The notes under the pieces: model-generated
What the model was told of the DNA's origin: nothing
What the model saw: only the letters and a program-made list of their open reading frames with translations
Database searches by the model: none
Assembly (NCBI RefSeq): GCF_043641665.1
Contig: NC_092190.1
Span: forward strand, 19,705,548 to 19,769,547
Length of the DNA: 64,000 nucleotides
Source: Enoplosus armatus
Taxonomy: Eukaryota > Chordata > Actinopteri > Centrarchiformes > Enoplosidae
Direction of reading: 5' to 3'
Position numbers and translations under genes: made by a program
In this document: positions 1 to 12,400 of the stretch, one piece after another
Numbering within the stretch: position 1 is the stretch's first letter
How the letters are laid out: each line of letters starts with the position of its first letter

Positions 1-1125
1 ATGACCTGCTGGATATTTTTTGGAAGCCTCAAGTATCTGCAATGTGGTCGTCCCTAATAGGTTATTGTCACTGATGTCCTCATACAATAGGTTGAATTTA
101 CATTTGCAGCCATGTACTTGTCCAAACACATCTTTACATCAGTTTCATACATTAAAACTCTATGTTGTTCTCAAATCTTGATATAACAATTTCCTCTGTT
201 CTTGACTGGGTTGCTCATTTTATTTTAGAGTGCAAAATACCCAATAAGCCTGAGGCTGGATTGGATGTACTCTCATTAGAGGTTGGGCACATAGAACAAA
301 AGCTGTTGTGGACAAATTTGCATAAGCATCCTTTTTTTTTTTTTTTTTTTCATTTCGATATAACTAATAAACTTCAAAGTTGCCACTACCCTGACACAGT
401 ATAAACCCTGCTTGTTGCTGTCATTTTATTATGCATATATCCATGTTACTAGAGTCTAGAAGTAAAGAATCATACTGATTTGAATATGAGGAGACATGTT
501 TGTACAGTAGCATACAGTAATGAAAAGTCCTTATCAGTGGCATGTCTCTTAAGCACAATTTTACACAATGATTCCTCAATAACTCATCAGAGGAAAGCTA
601 AAAGGAAGTAGTTCACATTCTAACCATTGAAAAATGAAGGCTATGAAAATGTGCTTATAATGTTAATGTATGCTGCTATATGGATTACATACATTTTATC
701 AGTTTAATTAAATATATTAGCACAGAGACATAGAGTTACACTATTTAAATTAAAATGAAGGTACTTGTAAGATTGGCACATTTAAGATTGCTGTAGGAAA
801 TGAACCCAGTCGGTAACAAAATTCTGGCATCTATCTGTTCACATTTTATAGGTTCTGTTAACGTACCAAGTGAAATGTACTGCCTTTTAAACGTCAGCTT
901 ATGAATGCAATGACTACAGTTTCTTCTCCTTGGTTTCAGATTGTAGTTTCCAGAAAAGTCTGGGACTCGAGCCCATTGCTCCCAAACACACTACTGATGC
1001 ATCAGTGGGGATAGGTGGCAGGCCCCCAAAGGGTCACAAAAGAATACTTTCTGTTTTGAGTCACCAATCTGAATTAAATCATTAAATGTCCCCTTGTAAA
1101 TATTCTGTTATAGTGTAACTCCTTG
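1..1125. other. 3' flank / 3' UTR of map3k19, no other gene seen
   Basis: This stretch follows the map3k19 stop codon on the minus strand. It is AT-rich and shows no conserved coding segment. Its low end probably includes the 3' UTR. Possible minus-strand AATAAA signals, seen as TTTATT on the plus strand, lie at 425-430 and near 217-222. A T19 run (A19 on the minus strand) sits at 332-350. The true end of the transcript cannot be chosen from sequence alone. Confidence 0.45.
425..430 (-). terminator. candidate polyadenylation signal of map3k19
   Basis: The minus strand reads AATAAA here, about 700 bases past the map3k19 stop at 1126. It is one of several such hexamers in an AT-rich flank, so the assignment is tentative. 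A second copy lies near 217-222. Confidence 0.3.
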
Positions 1126-1258
1126 TTAACCACACAGTCCCTCCGGGTGACCACAGCAGTTCTTTTTCTGTGTTCCCCGAGAGTTCACTCCCGTCTCGTT
1201 GTGGGGGATGAATGAATGCTTCAGCAGCTGGTCTGCAGATGGCCGTAATCTCTGGTCA
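1126..1258 (-). CDS. map3k19: map3k19 exon 16: kinase end and Cys-containing tail, stop
   Basis: 133 bases ending in TAA at 1126-1128. It encodes DQRLRPSADQLLKHSFI, whose Arg closes the kinase fold, then a polar tail ending NCCGHPEGLCG. Human MAP3K19, as I recall it, stops only a few residues after the equivalent LLKHSF, so this tail of about 26 residues is an extension. The acceptor is ctcaactccag|TGACCA. Confidence 0.9.
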
Positions 1259-4200
1259 CTGGAGTTGAGGGAAAACAAATGAAAATAAGGGCACTTATTC
1301 CCAAACAGAATATGCACTGAATTAGGTCTTTGACTCGATTAGTTTTTGAAAGTCTTAAGTATATTTTTCATTATAATTAAAGCAGGTACATATTAAAAGT
1401 GAGTGTATGTAAGGAATTTGCCATACATTCAACAAAAGATACATACAGAGTTTGCACTGACCATGGAGGACAGAAGGGCTCACCTTGTCAAGCTGATTTT
1501 TACAAAATCCTTGGCATTATCCGAAAACCCATCTGGTAAGGAGGGCATCAACCCTCTTTGAGCCCCAATGTAGAACAGGGCAGCCATCTTGTCCATGTGT
1601 GCCAGTGGTGGTTTCCCTGTGGCCATCTCAAACACTGTGCAACCCACACTCCATATATCAGACTTCCTGCCATACCCTGTCTCATTGATAACCTGAGGAG
1701 TGGAAAATATGCTAATAGTCAGACAAGATTAAAAGGGCTATTTTAAGTTCAGGTGACCAATTAAATAAATTAATTCAAAAAGAGTCATCCTCACAGATGA
1801 GAAGACCACCTAAATAAACTCTATATCTACCTCTGGTGCCATCCAGTAAGGTGTGCCATGTACAGACTTGAGCAGATCCCCGCTGTTGCTAGCGGTGTGG
1901 TTCAGGCAGCTGAGCCGGCGTGCACAGCCAAAGTCTATGAGCTTGATGACGCCAGTGGGCATCAGCATGACGTTGTTTCCCTTCAAGTCGCGATGGATCA
2001 CCCTGTTCAGGTGGAGGTAGGCCACCCCCTCCAGGATCTGATGGGTGTATAGAGCCAGGACACGCTCTGGCAGAGGACCGAACCTGAGGGCAGTGAAAGG
2101 GACAATGTGTGTTAAAGATCATTTATTGTTAGGCCCTGCTCTGTTATTTAGTCACAAATGCGACATTCCTAAAGCTCAATGTTTCAACAGATACTTCTAA
2201 CTTGTCGAGCTATTTTGAATCAACCTAACCTGTGAAGGACGCTTGCGATGGATCCTCCAGGGATGTATTCCATGAAGATGGAAACCACATGCTGATAAAG
2301 TGAGGTCCCCAGGAAGCCCACAATGTTGCCGTGTCTAAGGGTTTTGAGCAGCTCCACTTCCCCCTGCAGACGACTGTAGTCCCTCTTTGCAGCATCAGGG
2401 TCAGAGGCATCCAGGCTCACCTGCTTCACTGCTATCAGCTGGCCCTGGCTGGTCAGGCCACAGTACACCTGGTAAGAAGGCAGCCGTGATTGCCGGGGTT
2501 TAGCCTCATGAGAGCTTCTAACAGCAGGAGTTCTGATGGTCCACAGACCGACAGAGCAACACTCACAAAGTACAAGGACGCAATCAAAAATGTTTTCTCA
2601 TGCTTGATTGTGAGATTAGCTTTACATTGTTATTCTGAATTAGCATACTTACTGTCCCATAGGCGCCCCTGCCGAGTACTTCACCCTTTGTCCATGTGAT
2701 GGTGTCATCTACAACCAACCCAGAGCCAAGCAGAGCAGCACTGTCTGTTGAATTAACCTGCAACAAAATACACAGAATGAAGGTTAGCAAGGTAACTGAG
2801 AGAGCTATGCAGGGTGATATGGATTGTTAACAGAAAATCATTCATGAATTTGCAATAATTTTATATAAATTTACAAAATACAACTGGGTCTTTGAAGCTT
2901 TAATGGGTCTGAATAATCTATAAGAAAAGTGTGTGTGTTTCAAGGCTCTCGCCAGAGTGATAAATGTTTTCTTTACACCCTCCTTTTAAATGGAAAAACA
3001 CCTGTTCCACAACATATCAAAATGATATAAGAGTCTTAAATTAAATTAGTAATTTGTGGAGTTATGAAAGAACATGATTGAATGAGTAGAGATAGTGTTC
3101 GAATCACTCTTATTCATTGCCATGTTATATTATGATAATGACAATGTTTCTTTTTTCAAACAGTTTTCTTACTTTTGACCATATCATGTACCAAAAAGTT
3201 TACCTTAAGATAAGCGTCTCCTTCTGGTACAGGATCGTCTTCTCCGTTGGTCTCATCTTTCATTGGTTCCAGGTTTTCAGGACACGGGCCTAAGGATACA
3301 TCCCTCTCGTCCAATGAGATCAGCTCCTCAGCCAGACATTGCAGCAGGTCGTCTGTGAGCGGCCCGTCCCCCACCTCATCCAGAAACTTCTGGTAAACTG
3401 GTGACATAATGGTGTGGCTGCTGCTGCAGCTGCTGCTAGAAGACGTCCAAGTGTTGATCTTCGGCATTTGGGGGCTTTGAGATAACACAGGAACCGGTCG
3501 GTTTGGGTTTCCTATTGATGAATTCCTATTTCTTTCTTGCATATTCATGTACATGTCACTATAATCTTCAGCATGAGATGGAGTTGCTGGCGTAGTCAGT
3601 GTTTTGTCATCTAATTTTAATGTTTCAGAGCCAAATCTAGAAAGAGCCTCCTCTATGATAGATAACATATGATCTTCAGCCTTTTCTTGAGCACTATTAT
3701 GACAAATGACGTCATCCTTAGAGAGGACTAACTCAGCCTCTGTGTGCCCATCCAATGTAGCCATACCTTTCATTCTGTGCAAGCCTTTCCTTGATAGGTG
3801 AGGTTTCACCCTAGAGGACGCAAGTTTTGGTTTGCTTTTAGCTGAAACCACCGTACTCTCCCCCACACTTCTCCTCAGCTTACTCTGCACTTGTCTTAAT
3901 GGTCTGTGTTTTACTTTATAGGACTGTTGTGTCTTCCTAGATGAAGCAGACTGCACTTGTCTGTCCTTAACTTTCTCACCGGAGTTGGAAACTCGAAGGT
4001 TATCATAGATAGGACCGGCAAACATCTCATAGATGGCCGGCCCTTCATCCCCACTCTGTATCTGCTGAAACATGTCTTTGTAGGTGATGAAGTCCACAGC
4101 AGATTTAGACCTTGATGTCCCTGCTAGACCGGGTCTCTTCAGCTGCCTCACTGGTGGGTGCTGTTGAGCTCTGTTGTTGTTCAACTTGTCAGGATTTGCT

Positions 4201-7200
4201 CTTTTGCTCTGTGCATGATCAATAACCTTCTTTCGTGGTGACGGGGTGTTACAGTTAGCACCTTTAACAGATTTAAGCTTTGATTTTACTTTTGCGACTG
4301 TCTCTCCACTAATTATTAGCTCAGGGCTTTTCCTAGTTTTATCTTTAACTTGGGTGGACAGTGAGGAATACGTCATATTGCTTTTGGACTTGTTCCTATT
4401 CAGGATGCTTCTGTCTTTGTGTGCTAGTATGTTGAAGGACTGTTGGTTCGTTTGAATATTTGCTCTTGGTTCACAGTTCATGCTGGTTCTTCTGTCCTTA
4501 TTCTGGACAGACTTTAAGGCTTTCAACATCCTCTCATCTCTCTTGGGAACCATGTCTGTCTGCGGAAGCTTTACAGCTGGAGTAAATAACTGTGTTCTCT
4601 CCTCCTCTCTACAAAGGATTGGGTTATCTACCCGGGTTTCTTCACAACAGGAGTCCTTCATTGTTTTTTCTGTCTGTTTTATATGCTGAAAGTCAGTTCT
4701 GTAATTCCCCTCAGAGCATACAATAGCATCACCCAGGTCATTCTTCATATTAGATGTTATCCCATGGCTAATCTCAGTCGCAGGTTCTGTGGTCTTGCCC
4801 ATAATGTTCTTTTGCTCCTTAGACTTTGGTGTGATAGGTATTTCATTGTTGACAGTGTCTTTCGTATGATTCATAGTGTCTCCTTGTTGTGCATAGTTAC
4901 ATTTTATAAAGGAGTGACTGTCAACAGGCTCTTTTGTATTATTCATATTGACGTCTTTGTCTTCACAGTGAGAGTTTATTGCTTTTTCAGTGCTGAGAAG
5001 ATCACTTGTTTTACCGATAGGCTCTCCATCCAGGTTAAGTGCTGCCATGTGGATCGGTGGAATATGATTGATCCTTGACTGAACTTTAAAATGCAGCCTT
5101 GTCTCCCCGATCAAATCAGCCCCAGTGGAGCTCAAATTGTTCGAATGCTGCAACAACCCGTCTCCGACAAACTTCAGATGGCTCCCTCCTGAAGCTCTCT
5201 CATGTGTATCCCTCTCATCTTCCTCATCTTCATCCTCCAGATCGATGGAACTCTGGCTGCTGCTGCTGGACCCGCTCTCCTCACTACCACCCTTAGTGGT
5301 CAGAGGGCCAGTGCGTGAGCTGCCCCAGGACAGCCTCTCTCTCCTTAGCCGGGTCCTGGAGCAAAGGGGGCTCCGGCTGATGGGCTTCAGGGGAACGTGG
5401 TGCTTTAGTACCGTCAGGGCCGCGATGTCCCTGGGTCGGCGGTCAAGTGGCGCCAACAGCTTGGGTGTTCTGGGATGCGGAACCGGCAAGAGACCCTGCG
5501 TGAACTGCAGAGGATAAGGACATTGACTGTAATTAAATGGCTATGACTGGTGAGGTGGACAGACTAATATATAATAAAAAGAAAAAGGAACGTAAGTATG
5601 ACAAGATAAATAGATGAAGCTGATATAAGGAGGCTTTTTGGTAGAAATGTACCTTTTGTTCATTCACAGCATCCTGAGAACCCAGTCCTGCAGACAGGAA
5701 GAGATTATACATTTAAAACAACATGCACACAAATACTTTGGCTTGTCTGATTTTAAATACATTAACCCATTATTCAAACTTCATACAATGGGTATTAATA
5801 ATGTATTTATACATGTACATTATTTACAACACAGTTTCCTTTTGAATCTTTATAACATAATATGGAAATAAAATAACTTTGTTTGTTTGTATAGAATAAG
5901 TGATTCATAGCTGTAATAACTATGATTATCTTATTCTGAGGTTTACACACTTGAGTTGGACATTTACGTACGGGTCTGGATGTGTGCTCTGGCCTGCATC
6001 ATTGTGTTTGAACACAGTAGTGGCTCCATGATGCTGGGGGCTGATTGGCTGAGCTGGCTGGACTCCGCCACAGACAGCAGGCCGGGGGACGACGGGGATG
6101 CAGCAACCACACTTCTTGTTCTCGGCCTGTGAGGGATAAATCACAACCAAACTTTAACGGTGTTGTGTGAGTGCCGCAGGTGTATTTTGTCTTCTGAATA
6201 CAAAATAATAATAATTATAATAATAATAATTGTCAGAATACGGAAGGGTAGTAAGTAGAAATATATGTATAATATGGCTGTTTTTTAACATTGTTGATCA
6301 CATAAATAAATAATTTAATTAATAATTACTTTTGACTTCATTACTGTCATACTAAAGCCACCATAGTTTGAGGGGACAGGAGATGTGGGGGCTGAGAGCC
6401 ATGCCAAAGGCGTGCAGGAGTGTAACCAAACCCTAAAGCTTTAAGCCTGAAATCTTGGTCCAGGTCCACATTATGTTACAGTCACTTAGACATCTGCGTT
6501 GTCATTTTATGTGATAAAAAAGGCTTAAAAAGGAGGTCTGCAATGTCAAGGACTCAGGGGGGGCATAGGTCAAGACTGAGAGAAAAGTCAGATTCTTCTT
6601 TCAGTCTGTTTCATTTCCACCAGTCAGATGAGGTTGGCAGTATTTTCACTGGTCCACTCTCTTTATATGTGATGGTGACAAGCAGGGTAACCAACTGGCT
6701 GTCTGCTATTGATTGGTCTTTCTTAAGTAATCTTAACTCAACAACAATACGTACCTGTGTCTAGGTGGTACCGGCAGGCAGGGGGTCCTGGCACTCAGCA
6801 AACGAGATGAGGGAGCAGGATCCACGGGGCTCCAGCGTCTGCTGTTGTTGCTCAGGCTCGGCAGAGACAAACCTCCTCTGCTGAGCAGCAGAGGAGAAAA
6901 CACAGACAAGTATATGGTTAATTAGGCCTTTGACAAGAAGAGAGAAGGCTACGCGGGAGTTTGTGGGGCTCAACTGAGAAATTCTCATTAACAATATTAC
7001 AATGAGAATTTACAATTGCCTTGTGCTGAAATGAACATGATGCTAAAAGTCTCGTTTCTCTCCCAACTTTCTCTATTTCTGGAAGCTAATTCTATGAAAT
7101 TAGAGAGCTGCTCAAAGACCTTTATTCTCCTTGGAGAGCTTGGACTTGATTCAGTGGTGAGAGCTCCACATAACAGACAATGGGCTGATTCACCAAAGCC

Positions 7201-7708
7201 CTCTCTCCCCCTGTCTGTGTGTTTTCAACCTGTTTGGGTAGAACAGGTTGTCCTCTGGACACAGTGACAGGTGCCTGCATACAGGACGGGAGTGTAACCG
7301 GAGAGGACACTATTCTGCTGCTGGTGTAAAAGTAAGGGGAAGCTGTTGACTCGCCCAGGGAGAGTGTGCTGTTTCTACAAGGGACTGTGTGTTGGGGGAT
7401 GGAGTGTTAACTGTACGCGCATAAAAACGTTTGTGGCTACTGTTTGTGTTTACGTATGAACAGATGTTGATGTGTTCACATGTCTGTATTGTCAACAGTA
7501 TCAGCTTGTAAATGATTGCTTCTTTGAGTCCAATACGCTTTCAAAAAGAGTGCACATGAGAATGTGTGTGTGTTTGTGTGTGTAAAAGATTGTGAGATTT
7601 CACCCTGCCCACCTGCTTCCCCTCCCTGTGTCCTGGTAGACTTGGCTGATGTCTTTCAGTGTTTCCATGGCGTTTTGGAAACAGAGGGGGATCCCCTTAT
7701 CTGCTCCA

Positions 7709-7745
<37 letters not shown>

Positions 7746-9385
7746 ACACCCACCAATCCTTAGTCCATTGTGTTCTCCGTCTTCACAGTTGCACACAAAT
7801 ATTGTTGGCTACATTCATCACATTTTTCGGAAAACTCACTGATACAAAAGAAATGCTTACATCACCAGAATTCAAACGAAACAAACCTGATTTAACAGAA
7901 GTTTTATAGGCTGCTAAAGAACAATTTCAGAGGATTCTGCAGTTCCTGTAGCACAGGAATCAATTCACAGGCTACAAATGGTGTACTTCTAAATTTCAAA
8001 GCCCCATCATAACACTACAATGTGCCTTGATAACCGCATGTGAGTGAGAGCAAAGTTGCATCAGTTGGTTTTGAGTGCCACTGCTGCTCATATAGAAAGC
8101 AATAATAAAACAGTATTCACAATACAACATATTGATAGAAACAACGGGCATTACCTGTTTCTGAGACAAATGGTCCGCTCTGCTCCCATATCGAGACCAC
8201 GTTTAAGGATTGAATCAGATAGTTCCTCTCTCTGTTTATTTCTTTATTTCTTCACTCTTAAGAACCATATAATATAATAATTTATATACAAATGATCGCA
8301 CCTTTTTGTAGCACTCTCTTTTAGTGATCTGCTCTACCCTCTCTGCGTCTCACCCGGGCTCTTGTGGCTGAAGTACAAGACGAGCAGGCAGGTTTCTCAG
8401 CTGAGAGGTCGTATTGTGTGTGAGACCGCCTCCCTCACTCCCCTCCCTTTAGAAGGTGATTTGATCTGATGGTCTATTTGGGAGCTGACCAGTATATTTC
8501 TTTGTCTATATAAAAGGCCAAAAACAGTTCAACATTGACCTGTTTAAAGTAGTTGTTGGCATCTAAGATCACCTTGTTGCGTTTTCTCTTTCGCCCTTTT
8601 ATCCTTTAGGACTCAGAATACAATTCTTGTCCTTCTCTTACAAGCCCACAGAGAGAAAAGAAAAGTTTCACTCCAATTTCATACATTAAAAGTTCACACC
8701 TTAGCCCAGTAAAACCCCAGGAGTCCTTGAAAGAGTCCTTACCTTGGCTGAGGCCTTTATAACGGTCAGATAGAGGAGGGCACTCTGGAGACTCTGGCAC
8801 TTCCTGGAAAGAACAAAAGTGAGCAATTCATTTATTATATCTTAAAAACACTGAGGCTGGTAGAAGTCCTGCAGTACTGATGCTACATCAGAGGGACCTC
8901 AATGGCTGCCAGAAATTTCAGTGCAAAAATGAACAAAACCATTTTGCATATATTTCCAGTAAATAATGCCCTTGTTTGCTCTTGTATTGAATCTTTTAAT
9001 TTCCTGCGTTCTCGTTTATTCAGTAAATTCTTTCTCAAAGCTTCTCTGGAATGCAGACCAAAAAAAAAGGATTGTTAGATTTAATTGATGATATTAAGGG
9101 CAACAAATAACTTACCGATCATGTGATGGAGATTTTGCACATGTACAGAAGCAAGGCTTTAGATTTAGATATAGCTCTCAACTTAAATTAAACCCTTGGT
9201 ATAAAGTTTATTTCAAGTAGTTTGAACACTGTACATGTACGTATGCTATAGCTTTCCCCCCGTAAACCACCTGCTCTTCTCTTCCAGCTAACCAGCTGCC
9301 CTGCTTGTCTGCTCCATCTATAAGGACGCCCATAATACCGGTAGTATGGCAGCTAAGTGTCAGCTACACCCAGAGCACCCCTCCT

Positions 9386-9445
<60 letters not shown>

Positions 9446-12400
9446 ATCTAAACAGCCAATTACTGCTTCCACATATTTGTCTTCTGGGTGGCTACCCACT
9501 GCCGGTCTGCTGCCTGTGTGTCTGTTAATTGTGGCTACATGAGAGCAACAGTCCCTCTGCAGTCACACACACATGCTTGAATACAACAGATCATTATTAG
9601 AAGGGTTTTGTTGCTGTCATATTTGTCTCCCTTTTCCTAAAATCTGGACAGTTCAACCAGCAACCTCTCTCCCAAAGCTCTGAACAAGAATGATAAAAGC
9701 CTCGACGTCTTGATGCAGAAGTGACATCTTAAAGCATTTTCTTCCAGAGTGGCTTGCTATTTATTACTTACCGCTGTGTGGCTGTATAGTAGACAGTGGT
9801 GCTGATGGGTTGGTGTTGGCGTGGGGGAGGCAGCTGTCGACTGATTAGGATAAAGGCTCTCAAGGTCCAACTCCACGTCTGAATCTCCAAACTCTGAGTC
9901 CAAATCCTGGCATGAGTATTTGTCAGGGGCGAGGAGTGACATGGGAGCAGCATCTGCGCAAAATCATGAATAAATTCTAAGCCTTTGTGGCCATAAAGAA
10001 GGAAACATCCAACTGTTTCTCTCAGTTACAAGCAGAGCAGGTCAAGAATTTAAAAAACTACAAATCCAAGTTTGGGAGGATTTGGAGTTTTTTAAACCCA
10101 ACGTTTTTTAACTGGATTTGGAGTTTTTATCTACACAAGGTGAAGAATTAGAAGTGTTCTAAAAGTCTGAAAACAACATGTTTTACCTTCCTCTGTTGGT
10201 TTTTCATCTCTCTTTCTCCACCCTCGCTGTGTCACCTTGTTTCTGTATCGCCATCTTTGATACAGACTGACTCGCACACTCTCGTGAAGGCTCTCACATA
10301 CACACACAAACAAGCCTTTCTTACACCCCTCCACATAAGTACAGGCTTTGAGTGCAACTGAAAAACAGCATTATGAATAAACCTGGTATGCTGTTTGTGT
10401 GTATGCCTGTATGTGTGTCATGAATGGGAGGATCTATTACATGTATGCACACATGCTACATGTATACTTTGCATTAAACATCCAGTTTATTAAGTAATAA
10501 GTACCTGATCAATGAATCAGTAACCAAAGTCAAGTCGATAACATGAGGAAGTGAACAAGTGTGAGCTCTCATTTGGCGTCAACATTTGTTAACTGAATGT
10601 AATGAGAAGGCAAAGATACCAAAAAAACAAATGCATTTGTTATGTAATACAAAAGCATTACGTTTTCTTTCTCAGTTTCCATGTTATATGTTTTCAGGTT
10701 ATATGTTGTATGTGATTCTGTGTGGAAAAAATAAACAGCATACAAAAGAGAGCACCATAGTGCTGGGAAACAGTGTTATAGTGCAGGGCCAGTGCGCAGG
10801 ATCCCTTTCATCTTACAAAAACTTAACTTAATTTTAATCAGATTATAATAATTTTTAAAGAAACATGAGACTGTACACATAACTGGATAATCCTTAGTTT
10901 CCCAATGCTGATCACATGCAATGTTGGAGTCAAGAGCAGAATTTTCCCACAAATTTAAAGCAGCATTAGTTGATTCTTTTGGCCCCTCGGGGCAGCGGAA
11001 ATGAACAGATATTTTATCATCATATGGAGTTGATATGGCTAACTTGCCAACAAACAGTTACCTACTTACACATCTAACAGACCCAATGCTAAAATGCTCT
11101 GTAGAGCTGAGGGGAACTGTTAGATTGGGTGCTGCTTTAAACTGTGAAGTACAAAAACTGTGTGTCCACTAACTCGTGCTAATGGAAACATGCTTCTTCT
11201 GTCCGGGTGTGATTGAAGTGTATGTAAAACGTCATATCCATGTTGGAAGTGTGAAAGTGTACATGTTGGCGTGCTTTTTGTTGTGCGAGTGTATGCGTGT
11301 ACCTGTGTGACTCAGGGCCTCAGCCATCATGTGAATGATCTCCTCCTTCAGAGGGCTGTTGATGTGAGCAGCGTAGTGGGGAGCAGAACAGCCACCGTGG
11401 TCTCGAACCCGCAGATCACTGGTGAAGTTTAAAGACAGATGAAACGAGTCCAAGTAGACAGCTGTTCATTGAAAATGTTTAACAATTTGGTGTGTTAATG
11501 TAAGCAAAAATTGTACTTGATGCCAATAGAACTGGAGTATTTTAATTCCAGATGCAACCTCCTTTGACGAAGACTAAACAAATAGTCACCTAGAAAGTGC
11601 AACTGTGTGACTCCCGTCTGTACAGTGTATAGCCTTTATATTAATACATGTATGAATGTGTGTTTTCTTACGCTGAGAGTCCCAGCAGTTCCTTGACCAC
11701 TTCCACGGGTCTGTGTTCCCACGGCAACGGTGTGGCCACGCCCTCAAACAGGTCAATGTCCCTAACGGCAAGCATCACGGCTGTCACACCGTCACTGTTC
11801 GGGACATTCACATCCACCCTCTCTGTCTGAGCCTGATGCAAACATACATACCTGATACATGACACACTGGCACGTGATCATAGCACACATACACACACAC
11901 ACAGAGAACTCATCTTTACTGCCCTGCAGCCTCATGCATAGCTAATTTAGAAGTTTTTGTTTTTCTAAAAATAGGGTGTGTACACACAGATACACCCCAA
12001 AAAGGTGTTTAGCATTGTTCTGAGACAGAATTGCTCTAAAAGTAGAAATTATTTCACAGTTTTCTAACTAAATCCAGAATTGTTTTTTATAAATATGAAT
12101 AAAACTAAACATTTTCATTGAAGCCAGTATTTATTAGTCATGAGTACTTCTCAATAACATTACATTTCCCTGACTTTGTTTGGAACAACCAAAGTTTAAG
12201 TTAAGAGGAGAAAACATTGTTAGTTAATATTTATTAAGAGTTTAAAAGTCAAAGCTCAGCTAATCTGCTTCAGCAGGACTGTCTGGCTACAGTTTGCTCA
12301 GATGTAACTGATCTGGCAACATAAGCAACAACCCAACAACTGCCATCAGATTCTGATTCAAATGCTGCTAAAACCTTTTTTTCAGGCCCTTTAAATCATC

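Noticed and set aside
4246..5517. Series of plus-strand open frames of 65-131 codons
   Set aside because: They are antisense to the large map3k19 exon 11, whose protein matches the family; the plus-strand frames have no recognisable domain.
5964..5971. Alternative donor for map3k19 exon 9 four bases later
   Set aside because: Using it would place a stop codon in exon 10; the first GT keeps the frame.
9346..9542. His/Thr-repeat proteins across CA microsatellites (also near 7.7, 36.1 and 59.4 kb)
   Set aside because: These are translations of dinucleotide repeats, not genes.
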